Positions 24,254-33,415 are shown, counted from the stretch's first letter. The stretch is 46,021 nucleotides of DNA from a bacterium (GCA_030525085.1 JAUNFK010000006.1:1-46021); one strand, 5' to 3'. Translations and numbers: made by a program. Notes: generated from the letters alone by a model not told the origin.

Positions 24254-24338
24254 AAAGAGGTGATTTTATGGTAGAGTTTACTTTACTTGAAAAGATTAGA
24301 ACAATATTTAATCTAATTTTTTCATCACCTCTTTTTTT
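24254..24338 (+). promoter_or_regulatory. Ribosome-site-sequestering hairpin over the start of 24268-25029
   Basis: AAAGAGGTGAT (24254-24264), which contains the SD, is a perfect 11-base complement of ATCACCTCTTT (24324-24334) inside the coding sequence. The loop holds a second stem AGATTA/TAATCT. Four more T follow, so it is also terminator-like. Translation or transcription may be attenuated. Confidence 0.45.
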
Positions 24339-25029
24339 AGTCTTATTATTTGGATTAGTTTTAATTTTAGTAGATATTAAATTTATTTCCAAAAAAGACA
24401 AAAAAACTAAGGCTATTTATTCAGTAGTTAGTTTACTAGTAATTGGTATATTAATATCAATGTACTACGATTCATTATTAGTACTATTTAATACAATATC
24501 TAAAAACTTAATATCTTTAATATATTTTCCAACTGTTTTAGAATATATAATTATGCTTATCATTAGTTTAATAATTTTAATATGTTCACTAGTAAATAAA
24601 AAAATATCTGCAAATGTAAAAACATTTAACGCATTAGCTTTTATATCAAATAGTTATATATTCTTCCTTATACTAGACGAAATAGAAAATTCTAAAGTTG
24701 ATTTATCTAGTAAAATAAGCATCTACACAAACGATCATTTAATGATCCTATTTGAAGTAAGTTTAGGCATATTTATCTTTTGGATAGTATCACTTATCTT
24801 AATTAAGATAATTAAAACATTAGCTAAACCTAAAAAAGAAGAAAACTTTTATGAAGAACCAGAACTTCCTAAAACAATTGAGGAAGTACAAAGAGAAATT
24901 GTATATGAACCAAAAGTAGAGTATGTTGTAGTAGAAAAGAAAAATGAAAATGACATGTTTACTTTAGATGAATATAGACAAATGAGAGCAATTTTAGAAG
25001 TTATTAAAGAAAATCAAAAGAAAGCTTAA
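24268..25029 (+). CDS. Multi-pass membrane protein, unknown family
   Basis: 253 residues with about five hydrophobic segments (18-36, 49-66, 87-107, 120-134, 158-182), then a charged cytoplasmic tail with coiled-coil character (EELPKTIEEVQREIVYEP..., ending EYRQMRAILEVIKENQKKA). I do not recognise a family. It lies directly downstream of the adhesin/sortase pair (29 bases) and converges with the sortase B gene, so a role in surface protein handling is possible but not shown. AGAGGTGAT precedes ATG 24268 and is buried in a predicted hairpin. Confidence 0.75.
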   Translation: MVEFTLLEKIRTIFNLIFSSPLFLVLLFGLVLILVDIKFISKKDKKTKAIYSVVSLLVIGILISMYYDSLLVLFNTISKNLISLIYFPTVLEYIIMLIISLIILICSLVNKKISANVKTFNALAFISNSYIFFLILDEIENSKVDLSSKISIYTNDHLMILFEVSLGIFIFWIVSLILIKIIKTLAKPKKEENFYEEPELPKTIEEVQREIVYEPKVEYVVVEKKNENDMFTLDEYRQMRAILEVIKENQKKA

Positions 25030-25043
25030 ATTAGCTTTCTTTT
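25016..25043. terminator. Bidirectional terminator between 24268-25029 and sortase B
   Basis: AAAAGAAAGCT, loop TAAATT, AGCTTTCTTTT: a perfect 11-bp stem; both stop codons lie in the loop or at its edge. Confidence 0.8.
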
Positions 25044-26653
25044 ATTAATTTTGCATGTACTACAAGTCTTTTATCATTACCACTAGCACAAGTCGATAAA
25101 GTAAGAATTTTATCATCAGTACCTACAGAAATATTAAAATCATAAATACTTCTTCCTTTAACTAAATCTATATAAGCTTGAAATTCAGCGCTTCCTGGGA
25201 ATGTAACATCTAAATAGTCATTAGTAGTAGGAACAGTGTATATTGAGAAGATTTGAAATTTCATATTAGCATTAGGTGTATTAAAAGTAATAACCTGATT
25301 AGCACTCTTTTTATACCAATAAGAATTTAATGCATATCGTAGTGTACCAAACATGGTTTGATTAGCAAGATTATGAGCATATATTATTGTATTTTCATTT
25401 AACTCATCTGGATTATTTCTATAATCCATAAATACCCATCCATGTCTATTTTTATTTTGATAGAAGTCTCTTTTTAAATAATAATCATTATCTTTAGCTT
25501 GTACAACTGGATAATCAATTTTGGTATTATTAACGGTTAACCAGCCAACAGTATCTTTATTTATTTCTTGAAGAGAAGAAAATACTTGCTCATACTGAAT
25601 ATCATAAACAGAAGTAGTAGTCGTTGTAGTTGTAGTATTATCATCATCACCTGGCTCAATAATATCAAGTGGAGACTCATCTTCATTTTTCTTTTGATTT
25701 GCTTTAATAATTTCCTTTAAATTATTTTCAATACCAAGGTAATTTTGCTCATCAACATAATTCTTATAATAATTTATGCCAATCATAACAACAATTACAA
25801 GAATAACTGCCCCTAAAGATACCTTAATAAAATTTAAATTAATTTGTTTAAATAAATTCTTTTTCTTATATTCATCACTGTAATTAATCTTAAAAGTAAT
25901 ATTACTATTTATTAATGTTCTCTCATTAACTTTTTTATACTTACTTATAACATTAATCGATTCATTATTAAGCTTATCGTAATCGAATGTAATTTTTATA
26001 TTTTCTTTAGAATTTTGAATAAGTAGATTCATAACTAAATCAAATACTTCGATACTAAATTCTTTAAAGTTAATTTCCTTAAGATATTTATTTATTTTAA
26101 TAAATGTTATTAAATCATTTTTATCTTCTTTAGCAAACTCTGATATAGCAATACTTTTTTTATAATAAATATCAGAGTAGGTATTTAAATTATTTATCCT
26201 CATAAAATTGCTTATAAATAATATTTCAGTTCTAGTATTAACAACAATCTTTTTGTTTGTATCTAATCTCTCTAAAAGAATTCTAGGAAAATCATAAACA
26301 TTTAAATTTTCCAAATAATTATTCTCTAAAAGTTTCAAGAAAATATCATAATTAACAGCTTCATCTGGTTTAATATATAAATCAGTGATATTTGGAATAG
26401 TTTTAATAATATCTAAAATAAGAATAGTAATGTCAAAGTCTTTTATAATCATCGTATTTATCTTACGTTTAATAATTATAACATTCAAAAATGAAGATAC
26501 AAGCTCAAGATTATTTTTAATATAAACGTCTGAAAATACTAACTCTTTAGTATCAATAACATTCGTTTTATTTAAATCTTCTTTCGGTGTATCTTTTAAT
26601 AATTTGTAAGCATTTATTCCACTACCATTTATTTTAAATACTATCTTTATCAT
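25031..26653 (-). CDS. Class B sortase with a 270-residue cytoplasmic N-terminal domain
   Basis: 540 residues. The C-terminal third is a class B sortase: GWLTVNNTKIDYPVVQ, HGWVFMDYRNN, NTIIYAHN (His427), LSTCASGNDKR (Cys522, Arg529). A Thr-rich spacer (about 340-347) separates it from a membrane span (about 276-296). The preceding 275 residues, ahead of the span, would be cytoplasmic; they have no signal peptide or recognised domain and alternate strand/helix (ELVFSDVYI, ITDLYIKPD). Sortases are normally about 200-300 residues with the anchor at the very N-terminus, so this is an unusual fusion. No clear SD precedes ATG 26653. Substrates are unknown. Confidence 0.85.
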   Translation of the reverse strand: MIKIVFKINGSGINAYKLLKDTPKEDLNKTNVIDTKELVFSDVYIKNNLELVSSFLNVIIIKRKINTMIIKDFDITILILDIIKTIPNITDLYIKPDEAVNYDIFLKLLENNYLENLNVYDFPRILLERLDTNKKIVVNTRTEILFISNFMRINNLNTYSDIYYKKSIAISEFAKEDKNDLITFIKINKYLKEINFKEFSIEVFDLVMNLLIQNSKENIKITFDYDKLNNESINVISKYKKVNERTLINSNITFKINYSDEYKKKNLFKQINLNFIKVSLGAVILVIVVMIGINYYKNYVDEQNYLGIENNLKEIIKANQKKNEDESPLDIIEPGDDDNTTTTTTTTSVYDIQYEQVFSSLQEINKDTVGWLTVNNTKIDYPVVQAKDNDYYLKRDFYQNKNRHGWVFMDYRNNPDELNENTIIYAHNLANQTMFGTLRYALNSYWYKKSANQVITFNTPNANMKFQIFSIYTVPTTNDYLDVTFPGSAEFQAYIDLVKGRSIYDFNISVGTDDKILTLSTCASGNDKRLVVHAKLIKES

Positions 26654-26729
26654 AAATTAATAATAACATAAAATTACTTTAATGTGAATAATAAAACAAA
26701 AATTTAATCATTATAATGTAGGTGATTTT

Positions 26730-27383
26730 ATGAAATTATTTGTAGCTATCTTTAGAACAGTATTTTTCTATTTTTTTATAATGCTTAGTTATAGATTAAT
26801 GGGAAAAAGAGAAATAGGACAGTTAGGTGTAATAGATCTGATCGTATCTATTCTAATCGCCGAGTTAGTAGCAATAAGTATAGAAAATATTGATGAACCA
26901 ATGATTCTTACAGTTGCCCCAATTTCGATTCTTGTACTAATTGAAATCCTTTTTGCATTCTTATCAATTAAATCAAGAACATTCAGAAATCTTTTAGATG
27001 GTAAACCAAGTATTATAATAAATAAAGGGATTTTAAACTACAAAGAAATGATAAAACAAAGATATAGTTTAGATGATTTACTTTTAAGTCTAAGACAAAA
27101 TAATATTAAATCAATCGAGGATGTTGAATATGCTTTTCTAGAAACAAATGGTAAACTGAGCATCTTTAAATATAATTTATTTAAAACAGAAGGTACTTAT
27201 CCTTTAGCACTTATCGTAGATGGCGTTATTCAAACTAAAACCTTAAAAGAAATAAAGCACAGCAAGTACTGGTTATTAAATTATCTAGATAAGCAAAGCA
27301 CTGAATTAAACAATGTTTTCTATGCTTTTTATAAAAACAAAAAGATTTATTTAATAAAATATACAGATTTACAAAGTGTCTAA
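26730..27383 (+). CDS. DUF421/YetF family membrane protein
   Basis: 217 residues: three N-terminal membrane spans with RLMGKREIGQLGVIDLIVSILIAELVAISIE, the DUF421 signature, then a cytoplasmic domain with GKPSIIINKGILNYKEM and a second YetF_C-like half (LSLRQNNIKSIEDVEYAFLETNGKLSIFK). In other Bacilli YetF-type proteins are widespread membrane proteins of uncertain function. Start ATG 26730 has AGGTGAT and TATAAT (26712-26717) upstream. Divergent from sortase B. Confidence 0.87.
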   Translation: MKLFVAIFRTVFFYFFIMLSYRLMGKREIGQLGVIDLIVSILIAELVAISIENIDEPMILTVAPISILVLIEILFAFLSIKSRTFRNLLDGKPSIIINKGILNYKEMIKQRYSLDDLLLSLRQNNIKSIEDVEYAFLETNGKLSIFKYNLFKTEGTYPLALIVDGVIQTKTLKEIKHSKYWLLNYLDKQSTELNNVFYAFYKNKKIYLIKYTDLQSV

Positions 27384-27397
27384 TTTTGTCAAGAAAG

Positions 27398-27411
27398 TTG
27401 TAAATTTACAA
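27398..27411 (+). other. 14-base perfect palindrome upstream of the CPBP pair
   Basis: TTGTAAATTTACAA reads the same on both strands and sits in the 84-base gap ahead of the CPBP genes. It could be a dimeric repressor operator; there is no T-run, so it is not a terminator. Confidence 0.3.
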
Positions 27412-27467
27412 TCTCTAGTTGCGACCAAAAAACAAATGATTTATCATTAATATAGTAGGGAGAAGTT

Positions 27468-28148
27468 ATGAAAGATTTTGTAGTAAATTTAATTAGATTA
27501 CTTATCAGTTTTATTATATTATTATTTTCCGAAGAATACTTTTATAAGTTTCTTTCACTATTTAAAATCAATATTAGTAAAAGTATTTCAAGTATAATTT
27601 TATACATTCTAATATCATTTTTTATTTATTTGATTTATAAACCAGAACTTAAAAGCGAGTTCAAAAAATTTAAAAGAAAGTTTACTAGTAATATTATTTA
27701 TGCATTTGTAGCTTTCCTAATAATATTTGTAACTATGTTAGTAACAAATTATATCTGCTCAGTTATTGCTAAAAGTTTTTATCTAACATACCATAGTATA
27801 AGCTTCTATAATATTTTTAATAAACCATTCAACTTAGAACTTATTTTAGAATTCGCAAAAAATATAATAATAGTGCCTTATTTAAAGGTTACAATATTTG
27901 ATTTAGGAGTAAACAGATTATTCAGTTATAGTGGTAGCATCATTGCTTCTGGTTTAGCCGCTGCACTATACCATGCATATCTAATAAAAGGAACAATAGG
28001 TTACATGATAATTAACTCAGTGCCAGCATTTATAATGTTTATGCTACTATCAGTTATTTATCGCAAAAACAATAATATAGTAACAAGCATCGTAACATAT
28101 AGTATTTATATTTTACTTGCAAGCGTCCTATATAGTAGTATAATGTGA
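27468..28148 (+). CDS. CPBP-like membrane protein lacking the EExxxR motif
   Basis: 226 residues, about six to seven hydrophobic segments. Its size, overall layout and position beside a true CPBP protease suggest the same family, and ALYHAY/IINSVPAF resemble the later CPBP motifs. The first catalytic motif (EExxxR) is missing: the matching place reads VTIFDLGVNR, so protease activity is doubtful. It may be a catalytically dead partner of the next gene. AGGGAG lies ahead of ATG 27468. Confidence 0.55.
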   Translation: MKDFVVNLIRLLISFIILLFSEEYFYKFLSLFKINISKSISSIILYILISFFIYLIYKPELKSEFKKFKRKFTSNIIYAFVAFLIIFVTMLVTNYICSVIAKSFYLTYHSISFYNIFNKPFNLELILEFAKNIIIVPYLKVTIFDLGVNRLFSYSGSIIASGLAAALYHAYLIKGTIGYMIINSVPAFIMFMLLSVIYRKNNNIVTSIVTYSIYILLASVLYSSIM

Positions 28149-28155
28149 GACCAAT

Positions 28156-28842
28156 ATGAAAGAAAGAATAATTAGTATTATTAAATTATTTGTAGCACTT
28201 ATTACATTTTTTACACTAAGCTCAGTGCTGGCATACTTCATTAAAAGAATGGGCTTTATAATTGCTGACTACAAAGATGCGGTTATCATTACATCAGCTG
28301 CTGAAGTAATACTAGCAGTTATTATCTTTGCACTGTATAATCGTGACCTTGTAAAAGACACATCAATTACTAAAGATAAAGAATTTATCAAAAAGATAGT
28401 TAAATATTTCTGCATTTTCTGGGGCATGAAATTAGTAAGTAGTGTAGTTATGTCTGTCTTATGTCTTATGACTGGATATGAAGTTGATGTTAGTGAAAAT
28501 CAAGAAGCAATCAACTTATATACTACAAGTGCTCCAATCATCATGCTTCTAACAACAAGTATTACAACTCCAATAGTAGAAGAGGGCATCTTCAGATTAG
28601 GCATTAGTAAAGTTATTAAAAATAAAAATTTATTTATTATCATAAGTGGCTTATTCTTTGGCTTCCTACATATATTTCCGACAGAATTAGAACTAACATA
28701 TGCCTTAATAAGCAGCATCCCTTATGTAACAATGGGCTTTGTCCTAGCGTACATTTACAAAAAAGAAGACAACATCTACTATCCAATGATATTACATGGA
28801 TTAAACAACTTTATAAGTATGATTCTCTTCTTTTGCTCTTGA
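28156..28842 (+). CDS. CPBP-family intramembrane glutamic protease
   Basis: 228 residues, six to seven membrane spans. All motifs of the Abi/CAAX protease family are present: EEGIFR (EExxxR), FFGFLH (FxxxH) and HGLNN (HxxxN). Bacterial members process or protect against bacteriocins, or handle exported peptides; the substrate here is unknown. It starts 7 bases after the degenerate paralogue, so the two are co-transcribed. The SD is weak (TGAGACC). Confidence 0.85.
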   Translation: MKERIISIIKLFVALITFFTLSSVLAYFIKRMGFIIADYKDAVIITSAAEVILAVIIFALYNRDLVKDTSITKDKEFIKKIVKYFCIFWGMKLVSSVVMSVLCLMTGYEVDVSENQEAINLYTTSAPIIMLLTTSITTPIVEEGIFRLGISKVIKNKNLFIIISGLFFGFLHIFPTELELTYALISSIPYVTMGFVLAYIYKKEDNIYYPMILHGLNNFISMILFFCS

Positions 28843-28889
28843 AAAAATAAAAAAATATTGTATAATAGAAAGAAATTTTGGTGTTAATT

Positions 28890-29378
28890 ATGAAAGAATT
28901 ATTAGAAAATTTAATGGGGTTTATTTATTCACTTAGTATGGGAGATTATTTCTTCTTTATAGGTACAATTTTACTAATCGTATTATTAGTTTATATTGTA
29001 TACCTAATTAAGTGTGGTGATGAAGAAGAAACAGTTATTGGTAAAGATGGTTTTGATATTGAAGCAGTTTGCAAAAATATTGAAAAAAACTACAAACCAG
29101 AAACTATTAAACTTACTAGCTACGAAGAAGAACAAGAAAATAATGCAATCATTAGTTATGATGAACTTATTAAAAATAAAGATAAAATAAACATTAGTTA
29201 TGACGATGAATATAATAGTCCTGTACCAGAACTAACGGTAAGAAAAATATCTATTAGTGAAGACAAAAATGAAAATACACTTGAGATGCCAAAATTAAAT
29301 GTTAAAATGTTTGAGTATGAAGAAGAAGAAAATTTTCTAAAGGCATTAAAAGAATTACAAAAAGATTTAAGCCATTAG
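28890..29378 (+). CDS. Single-pass membrane protein with acidic tail, unknown
   Basis: 162 residues from ATG 28890, placed 6 bases after GGTG (28880-28883); the longer TTG/GTG starts upstream have no SD. Hydrophobic segment about 17-39 (YFFFIGTILLIVLLVYIVYLIK), then a cytoplasmic acidic region (EEEQENN, EYEEEENF) ending in a helix with ALKELQKDL. It resembles the 8169-8882 protein in general plan (short N-terminus, one span, acidic tail) but not in sequence. It ends in a strong terminator before mtaB. I do not recognise a family. Confidence 0.65.
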   Translation: MKELLENLMGFIYSLSMGDYFFFIGTILLIVLLVYIVYLIKCGDEEETVIGKDGFDIEAVCKNIEKNYKPETIKLTSYEEEQENNAIISYDELIKNKDKINISYDDEYNSPVPELTVRKISISEDKNENTLEMPKLNVKMFEYEEEENFLKALKELQKDLSH

Positions 29379-29390
29379 TGGCTTTTTTTT
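29369..29390 (+). terminator. Terminator before mtaB
   Basis: AAGCCA, loop TTAG, TGGCTT, then six more T; the AGGAGG SD of mtaB begins right after. Confidence 0.75.
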
Positions 29391-29401
29391 AGGAGGTAAA
29401 A

Positions 29402-30667
29402 ATGAAAGTAGCAATTGAAACATTAGGCTGTAAAGTAAACTTTTACGAGTCAGAAGTAATCAAGGGAATATTTTTAGAAAACAACTACCAAATAGTAACA
29501 TTAGATGAAAACCCAGATGTTGTAGTAATTAATACATGTTCTGTAACTAATCAAAGTGATGCTAAAGACCGTAAAATAATTAGAAAAGCAAAAAGAGAAA
29601 ATCCAAATTCTATCATAATTGTATGTGGATGTTACACACAGCAAGATCCTAAAGAACTTGATTCATTAGATATCGATATTATTCTAGGCAACAAAGATAA
29701 AACTCAAATCGTAACACTTCTAGAAGATTATTTAAAAAACAAAACTCAAATTAAAAAAATATATAATTTAGATAATATTGAATTTGAAGAAATGCAAATT
29801 GCTAAAAGTTATGATAGAACACGTGCTTTTGTAAAAATTGAAGATGGCTGCGATAACTACTGCTCATACTGCATAATTCCATACGTAAGAGGAAATGTCC
29901 GTTTTAAAGACTACGATAGTGCTTATAACGAAATTAAAAGTCTTGTAGAAGATGGATTTAAAGAAATCGTTTTAACTGGCATTCATACAGGTAGATATCC
30001 AAATTTAACTAAATTAATTCATGAAATAAGTAAACTTGATGGCCTAGAAAGAATAAGGATAAGCAGCATCGAAATAACGGAAATAAATAATGAAGAATTC
30101 TTAAACGAATTAAAAAACAACCCAAAACTATGTAAACATATGCACATCCCAGTTCAAAGTGCAGAAAACAATACGTTAAAGATGATGAATAGAAAATATA
30201 CTATTGAAGAATTTAGTGATATCATTAATAAAATAAGAAGCATCAAACCAGAAATAAATATAACAACTGATCTTATAGTAGGTTTTCCGACCGAAACAGA
30301 AGAAGAATTTAATGAATGTATAAAGAATGCCGAGAAATTAAAATTCGGTAAAATTCACGTATTTCCATACTCTAAAAGAAATGGAACAGCAGCTTCAAAA
30401 ATGAAAAATGTTGTCTCAGACAAACAAAAAGATGAAAGAACACATCTAATGTTAGCTCTTTCTGATAAACTAGAAAAAGAGTATTATCAAAAGTATATTG
30501 GTAAAGAAATTAAAGTTTTAGCTGAAGAATTTAAAGACGGTTACACATACGGTTATAGTGATAATTATCTTAGAATAAAAATAAATCATAACATTCCAAA
30601 AGGGACCATTGTAAAAGTAAAGATAACTTCGTTAGATAACCTTACACTAGTTGGGGACTTGTTATAA
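29402..30667 (+). CDS. mtaB: tRNA t6A37 methylthiotransferase
   Basis: Radical-SAM enzyme that makes ms2t6A at tRNA position 37 for accurate reading of ANN codons. N-terminal MTTase domain: ETLGCKVNFYESE, VINTCSVT and VCGCYTQ supply the auxiliary cluster cysteines. The radical-SAM motif GCDNYCSYCIIPYVRG is intact. GIHTGRY and HIPVQSAENNTLKMMNRKYT fit MtaB (YqeV) rather than MiaB or RimO. A C-terminal TRAM-like segment is present. Length 421 is slightly short for the family. AGGAGG sits ahead of ATG 29402. Confidence 0.93.
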   Translation: MKVAIETLGCKVNFYESEVIKGIFLENNYQIVTLDENPDVVVINTCSVTNQSDAKDRKIIRKAKRENPNSIIIVCGCYTQQDPKELDSLDIDIILGNKDKTQIVTLLEDYLKNKTQIKKIYNLDNIEFEEMQIAKSYDRTRAFVKIEDGCDNYCSYCIIPYVRGNVRFKDYDSAYNEIKSLVEDGFKEIVLTGIHTGRYPNLTKLIHEISKLDGLERIRISSIEITEINNEEFLNELKNNPKLCKHMHIPVQSAENNTLKMMNRKYTIEEFSDIINKIRSIKPEINITTDLIVGFPTETEEEFNECIKNAEKLKFGKIHVFPYSKRNGTAASKMKNVVSDKQKDERTHLMLALSDKLEKEYYQKYIGKEIKVLAEEFKDGYTYGYSDNYLRIKINHNIPKGTIVKVKITSLDNLTLVGDLL

Positions 30668-30703
30668 TTTAAAGAATAATATATAATTAAAATAGGTGAT
30701 AAC

Positions 30704-31861
30704 ATGAAACTATCAGAAAAATACAAAGTAAATGGAACTCTTGATAATAAAGAAGTTAATGGAGAAGTAACTATATATCCAAATAACATGAATAAGGTTC
30801 CAAAAAAATCAATAATTGCTGGTTTTAGAACAAGTCTTAAAGAATTGCAAAAGAAGTTTGGTACAATCAGTATTTATAACAAGGATAAAACCGTTAGAGC
30901 AATTTCTCTAGTACTGGCTGGAACTATAACTTTAGGAAGCTTAACTGGATGTTCATTTGGTAAAAAAGATGTAACTAAAGATAGTGATCCTATCACATCA
31001 ACTACTATGGAAGAACCAATTAAAGAAGAAACAAAGAGAATTTCTTATACAGTTGAACTAGGAGACTCATTATGGTCTATTGCTAAAAAATACTGTGATA
31101 CAGATGGTGAAATTGTAAATGAGATTGCTAATATTCGCAAATTAAATAACCTTAAGGAAAAAAGTATCTTAAAAGAAAATATGATTCTAACACTTGATGT
31201 TCCGGTATCAAAACTAATAAACTTCGGTATAGAATCAAAAAACGATCGCGCATTTGTTGAAGAAACTCAAAGGATTAATTACACTTTAAGAAGAGGAGAT
31301 ACACTTTGGTATATTGCAAGATGGTATAAAATAACCAAAACTGAAATTGCTAATGAAGTAGCACATATTTGTGAAATTAATGGCATCGAAAATCCAGATG
31401 AAATAAAAGAAGGCGAAACAATCAAATTAGACGTACCACTATCAAAACTATCAGAGTTTGGTATAACCCCTGATGTAACGCCTAAAGAAGATGCTCCAAG
31501 CGTTAAAGAAAAAACAGAATATGACCTTTTAGATGATGAATGGGAAAGCAAATCACAATTTATTTATGACTCATGGAATAATGCTAAAGAAAATGTTCAT
31601 CCAGAAAACTACATGTTTCAAAGAGACTATGATCGCTTATTTACAAGTGATGTTCAAGAATATGATGGAGGCTTATTCCATAAAGCTTATGGTGAAAGAG
31701 AAAAGCTAAAAGAGATGCTTGAAATCGAAGGACTATACACAGAAGAACAACTACAACGTCAAATAAGCAAAATAAATGCTTTATATGAAGACATTTTTGA
31801 AATAACTGAAACTAATTTAGGAACAAAATACAACATGGAATCCTATACAAAAGGGAAGTAA
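30704..31861 (+). CDS. Membrane-anchored protein with two LysM domains
   Basis: 385 residues. About 65 residues of basic, apparently cytoplasmic sequence come first, then a membrane span (about 66-84, ISLVLAGTITLGSLTGC), which is not a normal signal peptide. Two LysM-type peptidoglycan-binding domains follow: YTVELGDSLWSIAKKYC..., and YTLRRGDTLWYIARWYK..., each ending with a hydrophobic TLDVP/KLDVP. A helical, charged C-terminal domain (about 265-385) has no recognised motif. It probably tethers a cytoplasmic or envelope complex to the wall. AGGTGAT precedes ATG 30704. Confidence 0.8.
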   Translation: MKLSEKYKVNGTLDNKEVNGEVTIYPNNMNKVPKKSIIAGFRTSLKELQKKFGTISIYNKDKTVRAISLVLAGTITLGSLTGCSFGKKDVTKDSDPITSTTMEEPIKEETKRISYTVELGDSLWSIAKKYCDTDGEIVNEIANIRKLNNLKEKSILKENMILTLDVPVSKLINFGIESKNDRAFVEETQRINYTLRRGDTLWYIARWYKITKTEIANEVAHICEINGIENPDEIKEGETIKLDVPLSKLSEFGITPDVTPKEDAPSVKEKTEYDLLDDEWESKSQFIYDSWNNAKENVHPENYMFQRDYDRLFTSDVQEYDGGLFHKAYGEREKLKEMLEIEGLYTEEQLQRQISKINALYEDIFEITETNLGTKYNMESYTKGK

Positions 31862-31885
31862 CGTAAAGTTAACTTCTTTTTCTTT
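31855..31885 (+). terminator. Terminator of the LysM gene
   Basis: GAAGTAAC and GTTAACTTC form an 8-bp stem with one bulge, followed by TTTTTCTTT. Confidence 0.5.
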
Positions 31886-31942
31886 ACAATAAAGAAAAGT
31901 TTCTAACTAAAATATGGTAAGATAAAACTGCAGGTGAAATAT

Positions 31943-33415
31943 ATGAAAAAGAAAAAAAGAAAACTAAAAATATATCGCATTCTAGCCTTAATATTGGTAA
32001 TCATGACCGTATTTGCATCAAGTGTATTAATATACTTTAATGTTATTCCTTACAAATACTTATTGCCGGGAATTATCGTATTAAGCTTTATTATATTTGG
32101 AATTATATGTATGTTATGTAGAAAGACTAAAGGTTACATCAAATTAATAAGTGTTCTTCTAACACTGCTCATAATGGGAGTCGAAATAGCTGGTATCAAT
32201 TATGCCTTTGGCACAATAAGTTTCTTTAATAAAATATTTGATATTGGTGTAAGAACTGAAAGTTATGAATTATACGTTCTTGATGACTCTGATTATAAAA
32301 CTATTAAAGATTTAGATAACAAAAACATCTCAGTATATTCACCGAACACAAAAGCTCTAGATAAACTTAGTAAACAAATTACATTTAAAGAAAAAGACTA
32401 TGAAAATATCAGTGAAGCAGTCAAAAGTGTTATTGAAAAAGAAAACGATGCTTTATATATTAATTCAAGCTTAATGGAAATATATAAAGATGGATATGAT
32501 GAAGCAAAACAGTTAAGATTAATTGGTACTAATGATATTACTATTAAAAGTGATAAAAGCCTTAAAACAGTTAAAGTGACTGAAAAACCATTTGCAGTAT
32601 ACCTAAGTGGTATTGATACAAGTGGTAGGGTAAATAAATCTGCAAGAAGTGACGTAAATTTACTAGCTGTAGTTAATCCCGTAGAAGGAAAAGTACTAAT
32701 AATTAGTATTCCTAGAGATTATTACGTAACTTTATCAAGTAAAAAAGCAAAAGACAAATTAACACATGCAGGTATCTATGGCGTTTTAGAAAGTGCAAAT
32801 ACAGTAGGGGACTTACTTAATATAGATGTTAATTATTATGCTAGAGTAAACTTTACTTCATTCGTAAAAATTATTGACTCACTAGGCGGAATTGAAGTTA
32901 ATGTTGATAGACCAGACTATAGATATAATGATTCAATCGATTGCGGAACAAACACTATATGTGAGCAAAACTCTAAAAGAGAATTTGGGTCTAAAATGAT
33001 TTACATTAAACCAGGCAAGCAAACATTAAGTGGTGAAAAAGCTCTTGCTTATGCTAGAAACAGACATCAATTTGCTGGTGGAGATAACGCCAGGGGAAAA
33101 CACCAAAGCCAGATTATTGAAGGTATAATAAATAAAGCAATAAGCCCAGCAATTCTAACAAAATATAATAAACTATTAAATAGTCTTCAAGACGGTGTAA
33201 TGACAAATATTGAGCAAAAAGATATTACCGAATTAGTAAATATGCAGCTAGACAAAAACATTAAATGGCAAATCGAAAGTATTAGCTTAACTGGAACTGA
33301 TAGCTATGATAAAACATACTCAACTGGTGGATTAAAAGCATATGTCATGAAACCAGACGATGAAAGTATTGCTAGTGCTAAAATCAAAATAGAAGAGGTA
33401 ATGAAAATAAATTAG
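31943..33415 (+). CDS. LytR-CpsA-Psr (LCP) cell-wall ligase
   Basis: 490 residues. Three N-terminal membrane spans (about 11-31, 39-59, 68-88), an accessory extracellular domain (about 100-200, LYVLDDSDYKTIKDL...), then the LCP domain: YLSGIDTSGRVNKSARSDVNLLAVVNP, IISIPRDYYV, HAGIYG, FTSFVKIIDSLGGIEVNV, LSGEKALAYARNRHQF and DNARGKHQSQII. LCP enzymes transfer glycopolymers such as teichoic acid or capsule from lipid carrier to peptidoglycan. ATG 31943 is favoured because AGGTGA (31932-31937) is 5 bases before it; an in-frame GTG at 31934 lies inside the SD. The polymer acylated by the MBOAT operon may be one of its substrates. Confidence 0.9.
   Translation: MKKKKRKLKIYRILALILVIMTVFASSVLIYFNVIPYKYLLPGIIVLSFIIFGIICMLCRKTKGYIKLISVLLTLLIMGVEIAGINYAFGTISFFNKIFDIGVRTESYELYVLDDSDYKTIKDLDNKNISVYSPNTKALDKLSKQITFKEKDYENISEAVKSVIEKENDALYINSSLMEIYKDGYDEAKQLRLIGTNDITIKSDKSLKTVKVTEKPFAVYLSGIDTSGRVNKSARSDVNLLAVVNPVEGKVLIISIPRDYYVTLSSKKAKDKLTHAGIYGVLESANTVGDLLNIDVNYYARVNFTSFVKIIDSLGGIEVNVDRPDYRYNDSIDCGTNTICEQNSKREFGSKMIYIKPGKQTLSGEKALAYARNRHQFAGGDNARGKHQSQIIEGIINKAISPAILTKYNKLLNSLQDGVMTNIEQKDITELVNMQLDKNIKWQIESISLTGTDSYDKTYSTGGLKAYVMKPDDESIASAKIKIEEVMKIN

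Noticed and set aside
23820-25700. Possible CRISPR-like or dispersed repeats among the Thr-rich segments
   Set aside because: They are low-complexity coding linkers in two sortases, with no fixed unit or spacers.
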